DNA of 64,000 bases from Semisulcospira habei (GCA_036245525.1 BTPG01000005.1:211357416-211421415), one strand, 5' to 3'. Positions 12,134-23,935 are shown, counted from the stretch's first letter. Notes: generated from the letters alone by a model not told the origin. A program made the numbers and translations.

Positions 12134-12257
12134 GAGATGCCAGACTTGCTTGCCACCGCCCAAAATAGAACTCAGTGGAGAGCACTGTCTGTTGCTGCTG
12201 CCTTTCAGTCCCCCCAACGCCCAGTTCGGGCAAGGGACTGATGATGATGATGATGAT
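12134..12257 (+). mobile_element. RTE-like LINE 3' fragment with target duplication
   Basis: A 124-bp insertion flanked by perfect 13-bp repeats GAACTTTTCACTC at 12121-12133 and 12258-12270. It encodes the last ~35 residues of the reverse transcriptase seen whole at 21572-22506, followed at once by a (TGA)n tail. Extreme 5' truncation and an almost absent 3' UTR are usual in RTE-type LINEs. Confidence 0.9.
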
Positions 12258-12299
12258 GAACTTTTCACTCCCTAGACTAAGACTGAACAACACACAGCT

Positions 12300-12364
12300 G
12301 CAAGAGATATAGATCCTCATGAACCCCGCAGTCGCGGGGGCTCATGAGGATCTATACCTCTTGC
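12300..12364. mobile_element. Family A hairpin core
   Basis: Near-perfect arms around GCAGTCGCGG; one C has been lost from the left C-run. The right flank (ATGTCTGCGGATCTTGGCGT) matches that of other A copies. Confidence 0.88.
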
Positions 12365-12820
12365 TGAGGCTGTATGCATGTTTTTTTATGTCTGCGGATC
12401 TTGGCGTTGAATTTACGATGATTTCAAACTCGCGGCCTTCGTCTACTGTTAGAGACTGTCTACTTGAGAGAAGTGATCTTGAGAAGAAAAAAAAAAAACA
12501 CAAAAGGCTTAAAAGGAGAAAAATAATTCTGCTTTCTGACTTCAGGCATATCAGTTCTCAGAAGAACGACATTGACAAGCAGGAGGGGACGAAAAGAAAA
12601 TTTAATAAGGAAACGACAGAGGAAACAGAAAATTATCTGGACGAAAGTAAACAAGAATATTAGTAGTTATTTGAGGCTTCACACCGAGGTTAATAGTGTC
12701 ATCTCACTGCGGTAGAGGAAAAGAATGAAAAAAGTATCACCGTGTTTATTGGAGACAAAAAAAAAACAAGGCCATAGATAAGAGCAAAAAGCACCAGGAA
12801 TGGAAAATTCGCAAAAATAA

Positions 12821-12821
<1 letters not shown>

Positions 12822-12886
<65 letters not shown>

Positions 12887-12887
12887 T
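12822..12887. repeat. (AAT)n microsatellite
   Basis: About 21 AAT units. Confidence 0.97.
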
Positions 12888-13037
12888 TATATAGAGCCTA
12901 GCCTCCTGACGGAACTCTGTTCGCTTCACACACATCTTGCAGACATAAATATACAAATAAATATTAACAACATTGGAGAGCAAAACTAAACAGCCACAAA
13001 AAAACGGTGTGCACGTGCACACTCGTACATGATTACC

Positions 13038-13122
<85 letters not shown>
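13038..13122. repeat. (CA)n microsatellite
   Basis: Pure CA repeat of about 84 bp. Confidence 0.97.
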
Positions 13123-13124
<2 letters not shown>

Positions 13125-13711
13125 GGAGACAAAAGCGTCAGAGTGGGTTACCTACCATTTTATGTGAAAATGGGTTCCCATATTTCTATTTATTCTAGGG
13201 CTCTGGAATTTATGCGAATGTTTAGAACTCACCTTATAACTAAGCTCTATAACTTAAAATAAAATAGACAAACATCTAGAAACAGAGCCACTAGATAGGA
13301 AAAAAATGGGTTTCTACCAATAAAGTGGGTGCCTCTCACACAAAAACTGGCATTACAGTCAAAATGGGTGTCTTCACAAGATTAGGCGTCTGTAATAAGG
13401 TCAAGTTCATGGAATACTTCTTTTTCACATTAATTTTTTTTTGTTGTTGTTTTTTTTTCAACTTAATGTGTATGTGTGCTTTAACATTTTTAACATTGTA
13501 TGGTGCAAAATTCAATAAACACTGGCCCGTAACCTTTCCATTATGATTTTTACAGAGGAAATCTTTTAAACATTGCTGCGTTTTATCCTTCTGAAGCAAA
13601 ACAGTTTATCATGGCATTGATGTGAGAAACAACATAACGTATTCTGGAAATTAAAGGACTTTTTTTTGTACTCTGGAGTTTCAGACAAACAGCAACAGAG
13701 CATTTTGAATA
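13123..13711. other. No gene recognised
   Basis: A/T-rich sequence with several AAAATGGGT motifs and a T-run. Nothing recognisable is encoded. Confidence 0.45.
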
Positions 13712-13850
13712 TTAACCCTTATCATTCGGAATACACCAGTGTGTGCAACAAGTGTGACTGAAATAGTCCAAGGGTAGTGCCAGAATAGCTTGGTGCCTCT
13801 AGGCGCCAAGCTATTGTGGCACCGCCCTTGAACTAAAGCCATTCGTCTAT
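13712..13850. mobile_element. Family B element, left part complete
   Basis: Starts TTAACCCTTATCATTCGG. The palindrome at 13764-13838 has AGTGCCAGAATAGCTTGGTG facing CGCCAAGCTATTGTGGCAC. The right terminus is not clear. Confidence 0.75.
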
Positions 13851-13938
13851 GTCCTCATCTGTAAGTACTGTAATGTAGCTTGCATAGAATTGAGGCAGTG
13901 AACAAATTTGAAGCTTTTAGCCTCAGTATGATGTCCTC

Positions 13939-14378
13939 ACTTGGACACTGCTTGCAGACTCAGAAAAGAAAATCCAGGCCTTTGAGAACAAGTGCCTGAG
14001 GAAGTTGCTCCGCATCTCGTACCGCGAGCACAAGACCAACGAATATGTACGGAGCATCGTCACTTCCCTGGTGGGCCCACATGAACCCCTTCTGGCAACC
14101 GTGAAACGGCGCAAGCTTGCTTGGTTTGGCCACGTGACCCGACACAACACCTTGTCCAAGACTATCCTCCAAGGCACTCTCGAAGGAAGTCGTCGGCGAG
14201 GTCGTCAGAGAAAGAGTTGGGTCGCAAACATAAAAGAATGGACCGAACTCAAGATGCCAGACTTGCTTGCCACCGCCCAAAATAGAACTCAGTGGAGAGC
14301 ACTGTCTGTTGCTGCTGCCTTTCAGTCCCCCCAACGCCCAGTTCGGGCAAGGGACTGATGATGATGATGATGATGATG
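13939..14378 (+). mobile_element. RTE-like LINE, 5'-truncated
   Basis: Encodes the C-terminal ~140 residues of the same reverse transcriptase as 21572-22506, including KLAWFGHVTRH and GRQRKSWVANIKEW, and closes with a stop followed by (GAT)n. Only a few residues differ from the longer copy. No convincing target-site duplication was found. This is a dead fragment with no RT catalytic core. Confidence 0.88.
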
Positions 14379-14430
14379 CGGGTCAAAAAGTGTGGAAAAA
14401 TATGAAAGACCCAGGCGAAGAAACTAACAC

Positions 14431-14644
14431 TTAACTTATTCTACCCCAGACACACCACAGCAAAATAAAGATCCACCATGATAGTTCAAGGGTGATGCCA
14501 GAATAGCTTGGTGCCTATGGGCGCCAAGCTATTCTGGCATCACCCTTGAACTATCATGGTGGATCTGTGTCCTGCACTGCAACGCAGTCTTCAGAAGACA
14601 ACTTCAACATTTGGGGATTCCGGTCTTGGGGTAGAATGAGTTAA
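14431..14644. mobile_element. Family B element, complete, with matched arm changes
   Basis: Begins TTAACTTATTCTACCCC and ends GGGGTAGAATGAGTTAA. Both hairpin arms carry GTGATGCCAGAATAGC or its exact complement instead of the usual GTAGTGCCAGATTAGC, and GATCCACC/GGTGGATC instead of GATCGACC/GGTCGATC. Confidence 0.88.
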
Positions 14645-14942
14645 AATGACAGAACAGAACACTGACATTAATTAATTAACTGACAACATAAGAAATAATT
14701 TGAAACTTCAGCCTTTATTAATCACATCAAAGGTGCATACATTTAAAAACACAGTAATTGTTTGCAAACACTTCAAATCAAACAATCAAGAGCAGTCAAA
14801 CCTTTTTCTGGCAACTTTGTGATGAGGAAAACTAGTTCTTGCCCAAGTTCGGCACGTAAAGGGTTTCCGCGACTTATGTGCCTCTATTCATAAAATGGAA
14901 AGATAAATATAATACTGAGTTCTAGCAAGTGTGACAATAAAG

Positions 14943-15669
14943 TTTAGCCGAGTTGGTATACCTCGTCCAGTGTCTAGGTTAAATGCACCAGCGGTGCCAA
15001 TGTTGCTATATTGGCACCAGACCGGTCGCTCGGACCGGTCTGGTGCACCCGATCGGTTTAGAGCGTGTGCTTTCTGCGCCTGTAATGGGCAACCTCGGAG
15101 AAAGAATCACGTGAGCTTCGTTTGATTGCTGCAAAATAACATTAATGAAGGAAAGAAACCCTTTCCCATATATGCAATCCAACAATAATGCATCCATCCT
15201 TATGCTAGCACCACGAAACATTACGCGATTTGGCAGATTTGAAAAATAGCTTTTTTAAATCCTCAATGGCGGTGATTTTTGCGACATCTGCGTCGTTTGC
15301 GGCAGAAAGCACCGTCATAGTTGAAGTTCGAGAAATGAGCGCACTACATGTACAATAGACTTGATTCAGTGGTGTTGGGCATGACTCAAGCCTCCGCCAT
15401 CTCAACACAAAACTGGCGTGTTCGGGGAGATAAAAGGCGCGGCTACAAGTTAAAACCGCAAACGAACCTTCTTTTTTCGAATGCGATCACAATCTTCTGC
15501 GTGAATGTACGAGATTCGAGACCACACTACAAGTGCAGAAGCCAACCTGAGCGCGCAGTTCTGGTGCACATGACCGGTCCGAGCGACCGGTCTGGTGCGA
15601 AAATAGCAACAATGGCACCGCTGGTGCGTTTAACCTAGGTAGAGGGCGAGGTATACCAACTCAGCTAAA
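14943..15669. mobile_element. Non-autonomous DNA transposon with ~110-bp terminal inverted repeats
   Basis: The left end TTTAGCCGAGTTGGTATACC is the reverse complement, with few differences, of the right end GGTATACCAACTCAGCTAAA. Homology continues through CTAGGTTAAATGCACCAGCG and a nested palindrome around ACCGGTCGCTCGGACCGGT (15014-15046 and 15562-15598). The ~500-bp interior has no long open frame. Superfamily not determined. Confidence 0.85.
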
Positions 15670-15694
15670 GTTTATGCTTCCTGTGACTTTAGAA

Positions 15695-15866
15695 ACAATG
15701 CACAGTATGCAAAGTGTACTTTATAGTAACAAAAAAAAAAAGTTACAGACATTTCCAAAATGATCCAGGCGTACATAAGATAAAAACAAGCTATACACAC
15801 TGAAATAATAACACAAATCTTTATCATGTTGACAATGGTTTTCTTATCTTATTATTGTCTTTCGTC
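15695..15866 (+). repeat. Outlying copy of the ~155-bp repeat of 16682-17400
   Basis: Shares ATGATCCAGGCGTACATAAG, TATGTTGACAATGG-like and TCTTATTATTGTCTTTCGTC blocks with the array downstream, from which it is separated by the S2 insertion. Confidence 0.75.
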
Positions 15867-15867
15867 C

Positions 15868-16672
15868 CGATTGGTTGTACATTGCTGAACGTCCGGACGT
15901 TTTCAGGACGTGCCAGCACTGATAATAAAGGGGAAAAAAATAAAATAAAACAATGAACAGAATATTGAATGTATGTCGCCAGCCAGTCTAACACGCTAAA
16001 TAAACCTAAGATCATTTAGCATCACACATCCAAAATCAAGAGAGATACACCACCACCACCCTCCCCCTCTCCCCCTAAAAAAAAAAAACAAAAACAAAAA
16101 AAACATCAACAAAAAACAACAACAAACATTATTCAGACCCAAAAGGTCACTGCCAATCATGTAAAATGCAAAGAAGACAGTGCCCATCGGAGAAAGAAAC
16201 GCGCTTAGAAAAGATGGTTACAACACAATTTAGTAAGATTTCGGGTAAATCCGCCTTGTCAAAACAGACAAACAAACAAACAAACAGAGAGATCAGTCGC
16301 TACTTATCTTTGTTCACAGAAGGAATGTGCCCCATTCCTTCTGTGAATGAAGATAAGTAGCGACTGATCTCTCTGTTTGTTTGTCTGTTTTTACAAAGCG
16401 GATTTACCCGAAATATTAATAAATTGTGTTGTAACCGTCTTTTCTAAGATTGTTTCTTTCTCCGTTGGGTACTTCTTTTCAAGAGATACAGGCAGCGCAG
16501 ACAGTAGGGAGAGCTTAAAAAAGGAAAATACAAGTTAATTGACCAAGGGTAGACAGAAACACATGCCCCAGAATTGAGAGGAAAACCCACCCTTTGGGGC
16601 TGACCAGGGTGACCCTAGGAACTAAAAAGTAGTTGACCCCACCCAAGTCCCCCAAGGCAGACCTGGGTGGGG
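15868..16672 (-). mobile_element. SINE-like retroposon S2, interrupted by other insertions
   Basis: The 3' half (15868-16046) and 5' half (16481-16672) of S2 on the minus strand are separated by ~430 bp. That insert holds an A/C-rich stretch and the large palindrome E at 16181-16470. The halves are colinear with the intact copies at 2024-2415 and 9952-10345. Confidence 0.8.
16181..16470. mobile_element. Large palindrome E, about 290 bp
   Basis: The outer GGAGAAAGAAACGCGCTTAG faces CTAAGATTGTTTCTTTCTCC, and the inner GATCAGTCGCTACTTATCTT faces AAGATAAGTAGCGACTGATC. Between them lie GGTTACAACACAATTTA and CAGACAAACAAACA with matching complements. The tip is ATTCCTTCTGTG against CACAGAAGGAAT. 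A diverged second copy lies at 39655-39950. Confidence 0.88.
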
Positions 16673-16681
16673 GCCACTGTT

Positions 16682-17400
16682 TAGTTGCAAAGTAAGGTTA
16701 ATGTTACACAGCATACAAAATGATCCAGGTGTACATCAGATAAAAACAGAGGTATACATGCTGAAAACAACCGAATAATAACGTTCTTGTAATAAGTCTT
16801 TATGTTGACAATGTTTGTTTCTTTTTATCTTATTATTGTCTTTCGTCCCCAACTGCCGTTTCATTTGCAGAGTTTTAAATGTTATACAGTATACAAAAAT
16901 GATGCAGGCGGACCAACCCCATAGTAGCACTCTTATAATAAATCTTTATGTTGACAGTGGATTTCTTACCCCTTATTATTGTCTCTCGTCCCCAACCGTA
17001 GTTCCATCAGCAGTTCCATTTTCAAAGTTTTACATGTTATATACAGTATACAAAATGATGCAGGCGGACCAATCCCATAGTGGCACTCTTGTAATAAATC
17101 TTTATGTTGACAATGGTTTTCTTACTCCTTATTATTGTCTCTCGTCCCCAACCGTTGTTCCATCAGCAGTTCCATTTTCAAAGTTTTAAATGTTATACAG
17201 TATACAAAATGATCCAGGTGGACCAACCCCATAATAACACTGGTTTTCTTATCTTATTATTGTCTTTCGCCCCCAGCTGGCTGTTTCCTTTTGCAATTAT
17301 ACAGTATACAAAGTGATCTAGGTGTCCATCAGATAAAAACAAGCTATACATTCTGAAACCAACTCAATAATAATGAACACTCTTGTAATAAACCTGTATG
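16682..17400 (+). repeat. ~155-bp imperfect tandem repeats, 4-5 copies
   Basis: Units start near 16709, 16888, 17045, 17199 and 17303, each with CAGTATACAAAATGATCCAG-like then CTTATTATTGTCTYTCGTCC-like blocks. The spacing is 104 to 179 bp. It lies just beyond the 3' end of the recombinase pseudogene; a related inverted segment lies near 21118-21165. Confidence 0.82.
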
Positions 17401-17436
17401 AAAACGAAAATGACGCGAGTGTCGGAGAATCTCAAT

Positions 17437-19792
17437 TCATTTCTTTTGAAACTTTTTCAGTCTGTTGCGGATGTAATCCTTAATGTTTGTCCAGTGCCTA
17501 TGTCTAAGTGTAGGCTCTTCTGCAATTGCCTGCTGTATCTCGGCCTTTCCAGGAAGTGTGTTCACGACGAGGTGTGTCTTGAAACGAGTTTCAACAGCTT
17601 TCTCTTCAGCTTTCCCCCATGGTTTCCTTGTAAATCTAGCTTTCTTTCGAACAGGAGCTGACGCAGAACTGACATCATCAAAACTATCTAGTTCGTCATC
17701 AGGCTCTGGACGTCTTTTCTCGGTCATGCTCATTGATTCCTGTGTTGTTGACTTGCTATTTGCTTCATTCACAGGTGCTGTTTCCCCAGAGACCTCTCTG
17801 CCAGTTTCTGATGTGTTTTCATTGTCAAAGTCAATCTCTTCATCATCGCCCAGTTCAGCTCTAATGCAACTCTCAAAATCTGTCTTCCCATTGTTAACTG
17901 ACAGAAGAATCTTTGCCACTTTTGCCTTTTGAAGGACGTCTTGAGGTTGGCGGTAGATATGGCGATGTATCCGAATATCATGACCAAGGAAGTCTGCCAG
18001 CTGATCCTGGTCTAACTTCGAGATGGCCATGGACTGAGCCAAAATTGCAACCTGCTTCCGTAACTGAGTAAATGTGAACATGGCTGGGTTTGACACTTGT
18101 GCTTGTAGCGCATGTTCCTTCAGAACATCATGGCCTCTGTAAGGCCTCTGATCAGAAGGTGTGGCAAATATGTACTGGGAACCAGCGAGAGCTGGCACTT
18201 ATTGCCTCATTTGAAGGATTCTGTCCACAGTTGTCATCATCTTCTTCGACAGCAAAATGGGAACACTCATATTAAACTTGCCCCTGATTTACACTCGCTG
18301 AAAATGATTCACCATTTTCTTCTCAACCTCTGTGAGACTTTTCAAGATATCTTGATTGGTGATCGATCCAATCTTAGCATTCTGGAAGTCTGATACCTTC
18401 ATTCTCTGAACTTTCCCCCCTCGTTTTCTGTTAAAAAGTGATACAGTGCAAAGAGTTGCTTTAACAACTGTTGGATAATCTTCCGAAACCATCTTTGTCT
18501 CAAGAAGCTGTTGGACCTTCCTCACATCTTCACATGATGGGATCACATGATGCTTGGGTTTGTTCATGGTCATTTTCCCGACCGACTGGGCTGCTGTAGC
18601 TGACACACAATCGTACTAGTCCCCGGTGAAGACGGAGTCAAACCGCTGCGCCTCAGAGAGCTCCTGTCGCCACCTGTCATCTGAACCATGCCCAAGCTGT
18701 TTCGATGCCAGCGACTGTTTGATCTGTGAACAATTTTTCAAAGCATGGCCTATGCGCATTGCGAGATTGCCTATTTTTTGAACTGATGTGTGTCCTCATC
18801 AAATTCTGCTAGCTCTTTTACAGCCAGTACAACATGATCAAAGCTAGCTGAATTGATCACAGCATTTAAACTTGCGATTTTCATTTTTGACCTCACTCTA
18901 AGAATCTTTAATAGTCTCCCTAACTCCCGCATCCTGGAGCTGATTTGCCCAGCCGTGTGTTCTTCAATGTCCCTGCGGTCAAATAATCTCCTTCCATACT
19001 CCAGAAGCAAGGGGTCAGTTCTGATGAGACGGCTTATCTCATCATCTCTCTGTCTGGCTAAAACCTTATGATAGAAGGAAAAGTCAACGTGTAAAGGTAT
19101 TGGAAGCATTAGCCGACCACGTTGAGCAGCCTCACCTCTCTTAGCGAACTGAAACCCTCCTTGTTTCTGACAGCAACGTTTGAGTGTACAGAGATCAGCT
19201 TTTTTTGATAGAACCCTTTGCAATGGCTACAGGCGAGAAGGTCGTCTACCTTACTAGTTTTGGTGTGATACTTAGGAATCAAACATCCTGATTTCTTTTC
19301 AAGAACGGCAACATTATGCATGTAATCACCCTCATCTTGTATTCTGATCCATGCTTGATGTCTCTGCTTAGTCCCTTTTTTATCATCAAAATTTTAGCAA
19401 CGTCTGCCTCATCTGCATGGCCATCTTGTAAGATGCGACACGTGCACACCCGTTTCTTCGGTAAGCACTCTTTCCCCACCCCCAACGTCGTGTTCCTTCT
19501 GCCTATCCACAGTGTCATTGCCACCCCCTAATTTATCCCCTAACGCACACTGCACCTTGCTGGTACTTTCTTCTCTGACACCTGCCCACCCTGAACCAGC
19601 CACTTTGAAATCTAACATATTTAACATATTCAATACAATACTGTCTGTGTCAGAGACCCCAGAGATTGATGGCGACACACCGTCTGGATCCTGTGAGCTC
19701 GAGCCAGCAACAAACTCCTCGTCATCATATTCCTTGTATTGCGATGCGCTTGCACTCTCAGTCTCAGGCCCATCCCAGGCTCCATTTGCCAA
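17437..19792 (-). pseudogene. Crypton-like tyrosine recombinase gene, decayed, last exon
   Basis: Minus-strand reading gives, in order: an acidic N-terminal region (DDEEFVAGSSSQD); zinc-finger-like CSHCKGFYQKK near 19220; a region with LLEYGRRLFDRRD and MRELGRLLKILR; a recombinase-type TLCTVSLFNRKRGGKVQRM near 18450; FTFTQLRKQVAILAQ and FLGHDIRIHRHIYR near 17970-18090; and a C-terminal SANT/Myb-like KPWGKAEEKAVE to WTNIKDYIRNRLK. From memory of the family, such proteins in fish and molluscs carry a tyrosine recombinase fold, with the GH and terminal Tyr in the last motif, and are linked to Crypton transposons. The frame is broken by three one-base A-run contractions (18774-18779, about 19200-19206, 19376-19381), another frame change between 19450 and 19530, and in-frame stops at 18616-18618, 18289-18291 and 18199-18201. 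A pyrimidine-rich TTTTCCAG at 19793-19800 (minus strand) looks like a splice acceptor. It could be a dead element, a dead domesticated gene, or partly an assembly artefact. Confidence 0.7.
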
Positions 19793-20593
<801 letters not shown>

Positions 20594-21117
20594 CTGCAGT
20601 ACCCCCTGCCCCCTACGAACAATAACTGGTAATACAGTGAAATGCGACACTTCAGTTGCAAAATCCGAAAAAATTATTCGTGGAAGTCTGTTCTTCAAAT
20701 CGCGAGGTAGTTTTGAGTACGAGGATTCAAATACACACTTAAATCTGGCGCCATCTTGTTTATAGTGCATGCATATGTCAAGTTACTTTTCGATCACAAT
20801 CACACATGTCAGGAAAAAAAAGCAACCCAATCGCGTGACAGATTGACCTTGTAATGTGTTATTGAACGAATTCCTTTCATTGAAGAAGAAAACTTTTGTT
20901 AAAATCGTGGAGTTCTATTATCTGTTACTACAAGACTGACTGAGCAGCACTGAGACGCGGGTCGTAGCAGACGGCGTCTCAGTTTTCGCGGCCAAACGGG
21001 TCCATATAGGCTACTGTGCAATTGTATCTGATTGGGAGCATCTCATTAAATAACTGCGCTGATGAAGTACACTTGGGCGTGCTCTTAACTAAGAAATATT
21101 CCATAAAATCAATCGTA

Positions 21118-21165
21118 CCTGATGGAACGACGGTTGGCGGGACGAGAGACAATAGAAGGGGAAAC
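21118..21165 (-). repeat. Inverted copy of part of the ~155-bp repeat
   Basis: The minus strand reads TATTGTCTCTCGTCCC then CAACCGTCGTTCCATCAG, matching units at 16970-17010 and 17130-17170 with few changes. The pseudogene therefore lies between inverted copies. Confidence 0.6.
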
Positions 21166-21423
21166 AACTCAGTTCATCTGCGCAGCCAAACGACGCTCGC
21201 TTCCGTGGTAACACACTGGCCCAGTGCGTTTAAAACACACAACATTAGGAAAACCTGCAGAAATGGGACATCCTATTTTGATATTTTTTTCTGACTTTTA
21301 AATAAAAGATAATGCAGAAACAACCCTAAGAAAAAATGGGTGCCTCACTTGGTCACCCAGAATTTTACACACCCATTTTCCATAAGGATGGTAAAGAAAG
21401 TCACCCATTTCAGGGGTTTTGTG

Positions 21424-21430
<7 letters not shown>

Positions 21431-21511
<81 letters not shown>
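21431..21511. repeat. (CA)n microsatellite
   Basis: CA repeat with one G interruption, preceded by CGCGCG. Confidence 0.96.
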
Positions 21512-21514
<3 letters not shown>

Positions 21515-21559
21515 CATCAGTAGATAAAGAAAGAAAAATAGAAATGCATGTATATTATA

Positions 21560-22507
21560 TCATCATCATCATCAGTCCCTTGCCCGAACTGGGCGTTGGG
21601 GGGACTGAAAGGCAGCAGCAACAGACAGTGCTCTCCACTGAGTTCTATTTTGGGCGGTGGCAAGCAAGTCTGGCATCTCGAGTTCGGTCCATTCTTTTAT
21701 GTTTGCGACCCAACTCTTTCTCTGACGACCTCGCCGACGACTTCCTTCGAGAGTGCCTTGGAGGATAGTCTTGGACAAGGTGTTGTGTCGGGTCACGTGG
21801 CCAAACCAAGCAAGCTTGCGCCGTTTCACGGTTGCCAGAAGGGGTTCATGTGGGCCCACCAGGGAAGTGACGATGCTCCGTACATATTCGTTGGTCTTGT
21901 GCTCGCGGTATGAGATGCGAAGCAACTTCATCAGGCACTTGTTCTCAAAGGCCTGGATTTTCTTTTCTGAGTCTGCAAGAAGTGTCCAAGTCTCACAGCC
22001 GTAGAGTAGAATAGACACTACGAGGGACTTGTAAAGCCTGTACTTGATGGTGAAGCTGATGGAGTTACTTCGCCATATCCTGTCCAGCCTGGCCATTGCG
22101 GATGTTGCTGTACCTATCCTGATACGGATCTCTGCTATGCAACTACCGTCTTTGGACAGGGTGGCTCCCAAGTACTTGAAGCTATTGACCTCTTCTAGCT
22201 TCTGGCCGTTCATGTGGATGTTGCTGCTGCTGTCGCTTGTGGTGTTGATCATCACTTTGCTTTTATCCGTACTGATCTCCAAGCCATAAGACCCTGCGCT
22301 ACTTGAAAGTTTGTCTGTCAGGTTTTGAAGCTCACTATTGCTGCCTGCCATGAGGTCAATGTCATCTGCGAATCGAAGATTGCACAGGGATCTGCCACCA
22401 ATAGAGATTGAAGTATGGTGGTCGTGGAGGGTTTCCTGCATGATCTTCTCCAGGAATATGTTGAAAAGGACAGGAGAGAGCAGGCATCCTTGACGGACAC
22501 CGATCGT
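21560..22507 (-). mobile_element. RTE-like LINE, 5'-truncated, with target-site duplication
   Basis: A 948-bp insertion flanked by TGTATATTATA at 21549-21559 and 22508-22518. The 3' end on the minus strand is a stop codon followed directly by (GAT)n, with essentially no 3' UTR. Three copies of this family are in the window (also 12134-12257 and 13939-14378). Confidence 0.92.
21572..22506 (-). CDS. LINE reverse transcriptase C-terminal part, open
   Basis: An uninterrupted frame of about 310 codons. It opens with the RT block GVRQGCLLSPVLFNIF at the truncation point (22460-22506), then the catalytic box LRFADDIDLMAG, NSFKYLGATLSKDG and the thumb LYGCETWTLL, and ends with the conserved tail KLAWFGHVTRH to GRQRKSWVANIKEW. 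The upstream endonuclease and RT palm block with the first Asp are missing. Lack of stops suggests recent insertion, but the copy has no promoter or endonuclease and cannot move alone. Confidence 0.9.
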
Positions 22508-22771
22508 TGTATATTATAAAGAAGACGTTAATATAGGCAGCCAAACTGACACATTAACCGACCGACCGACACAAAGCCCGAGTAACGAGCGCCCACACAC
22601 ACTTACCCACTCAGTTTAGCGGAACCTTGCACTGTTTTCGTTATTCTGAACCTGTCCGGGGAACGCTGGCTGTTACGTGTCTTGCAGCAAATCAAAGTCC
22701 ACGTAAGGGCGATTGCCGAAATAGAATTCGCATAAGTATGTCACTGTATGCGCAAACTAAATCATAAAACT

Positions 22772-22860
22772 GATCGACCGTTCATTGCGCAAGGGTAGTG
22801 CCATATTAGTTTGGCGCCAAGCTAATCCGGCACTACCCTACGCTGTAATGGTTTATCCAT
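22772..22860. mobile_element. Family B hairpin, short
   Basis: GGGTAGTGCCATATTAGTTTGG faces CCAAGCTAATCCGGCACTACCC with no loop. The outer GATCGACC is weakly matched by GGTTTATCC. Confidence 0.75.
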
Positions 22861-22867
22861 CCCCTTT

Positions 22868-22931
22868 ACTAATAGCCGCCGTGAGATGGCCTTAAGCGCC
22901 TGCTCGGCGTTAAACCCAAATAAATAAATAA
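22868..22931 (+). mobile_element. SINE 3'-end fragment
   Basis: GCCGTGAGATGGCCTTAAGC then GGCGTTAAACCCAAATAAAT and further AAAT units: the 3' region and tail of a tRNA-type SINE without its head. A related inverted stretch (CCATCTCACGGCGGCG) is at 43590-43605. Confidence 0.55.
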
Positions 22932-23630
22932 CTTTACTAATAGATTCAAGATTTAAAAAATGTATTGTCCATAGAGGAATATTTTTTTCCTTGACTTTTT
23001 CTGTAATATCATTGTAGGGCTAAGCAATCGAATAGACGAGAGTCAGTGCTTGTACTTTAGAAGAAACTACCAAGTGAGTAGGAAAATGCACAATTCTCCC
23101 CCCCCCTTTCCTACTTTTTTGGAAGATTTTTGTAGACAGTTGCATTCTTTGAACCACCCGAAGTGTGTATTATCTCATATCGGGCTACTTTCATTGATGA
23201 CTTCTAAAGTGTCTGTATTCAGTCAATCAAGATGGTCCACCTGTTTGCGTTGTCAATTTTATTTTGAAGCATTACGATATCGCTGGGAGGTAAGCAGGTA
23301 AAGGTAACACCTTGGGTTTACAAGTCACTTTCTAATCTGGAGCTCATTTTGACACTTTTCTCACGTTCTTTTTGTTCGCCGCGGGCGGTTCCTTTCATAA
23401 ACGTATACAGCTGACTTAGAACACTTTCGGGGAAAATTAATGTTGACTTTATTGTTCTGTAAACTAGAGATAAACTTCCACCAAACGCTGTGTCAAGTTA
23501 GAAAAGGAAACATATGACTTCCGGTACAGAGATTTCACACGGAAATGATCGTTCAGGGCTACACTTATCGATGCCATTGCATTCACAAGTTTATTCGCTT
23601 GATTACCGAGGAAAAAGTTTGAACACGATC
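22932..23630. other. No gene recognised
   Basis: Mixed unique-looking sequence. No domain, array or hairpin found. Confidence 0.45.
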
Positions 23631-23635
23631 CAACT

Positions 23636-23701
23636 GCAAGAGACATAGATCCTCATGAGCCCCCGCAGTAGCGGGGGCTCATGAGGATATATGTCTCTTG
23701 C
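23636..23701. mobile_element. Family A hairpin core
   Basis: Close to consensus with one arm mismatch (GGATAT). Flanks are well preserved: the left GAGGAAAAAGTTTGAACACG and the right TGTGTATCCGTGTTCTTTGG. They continue to CACAATCTGCGTTCACTGCCAG, the right terminal region. Confidence 0.9.
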
Positions 23702-23865
23702 AGAGACCAATGTGTATCCGTGTTCTTTGGACGTCTGGGGCCCGATGGTGTTGAGTTATCGAAGATTGCAGAAACACAATCTGCGTTCACTGCCAGTGAA
23801 GAGGGTGAACTCAGATGACGTACTCTGTCTGAGGATGACAAGTAGGGGTTGATCTATGTGAGCTT

Positions 23866-23935
23866 TAGGCATAATTATAATCTCACGAGCCCTTGCGGCT
23901 GTAGAGGATCATGACAAACTGTGTCCCTTGCAGAC
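23866..23935. mobile_element. Family A hairpin, decayed
   Basis: ATAATCTCACGAGCCCTTGCGG faces GAGGATCATGACAAAC and CCCTTGC; many mismatches. Confidence 0.5.

Noticed and set aside
12319..12663. 114-codon Lys-rich open frame
   Set aside because: Starts inside an A hairpin and runs through an A-rich stretch; no homology recognised.
18199..18618. Alternative genetic code or stop readthrough in the recombinase gene
   Set aside because: Only three stops of two types, along with frameshifts; simple decay or sequence errors explain them better.
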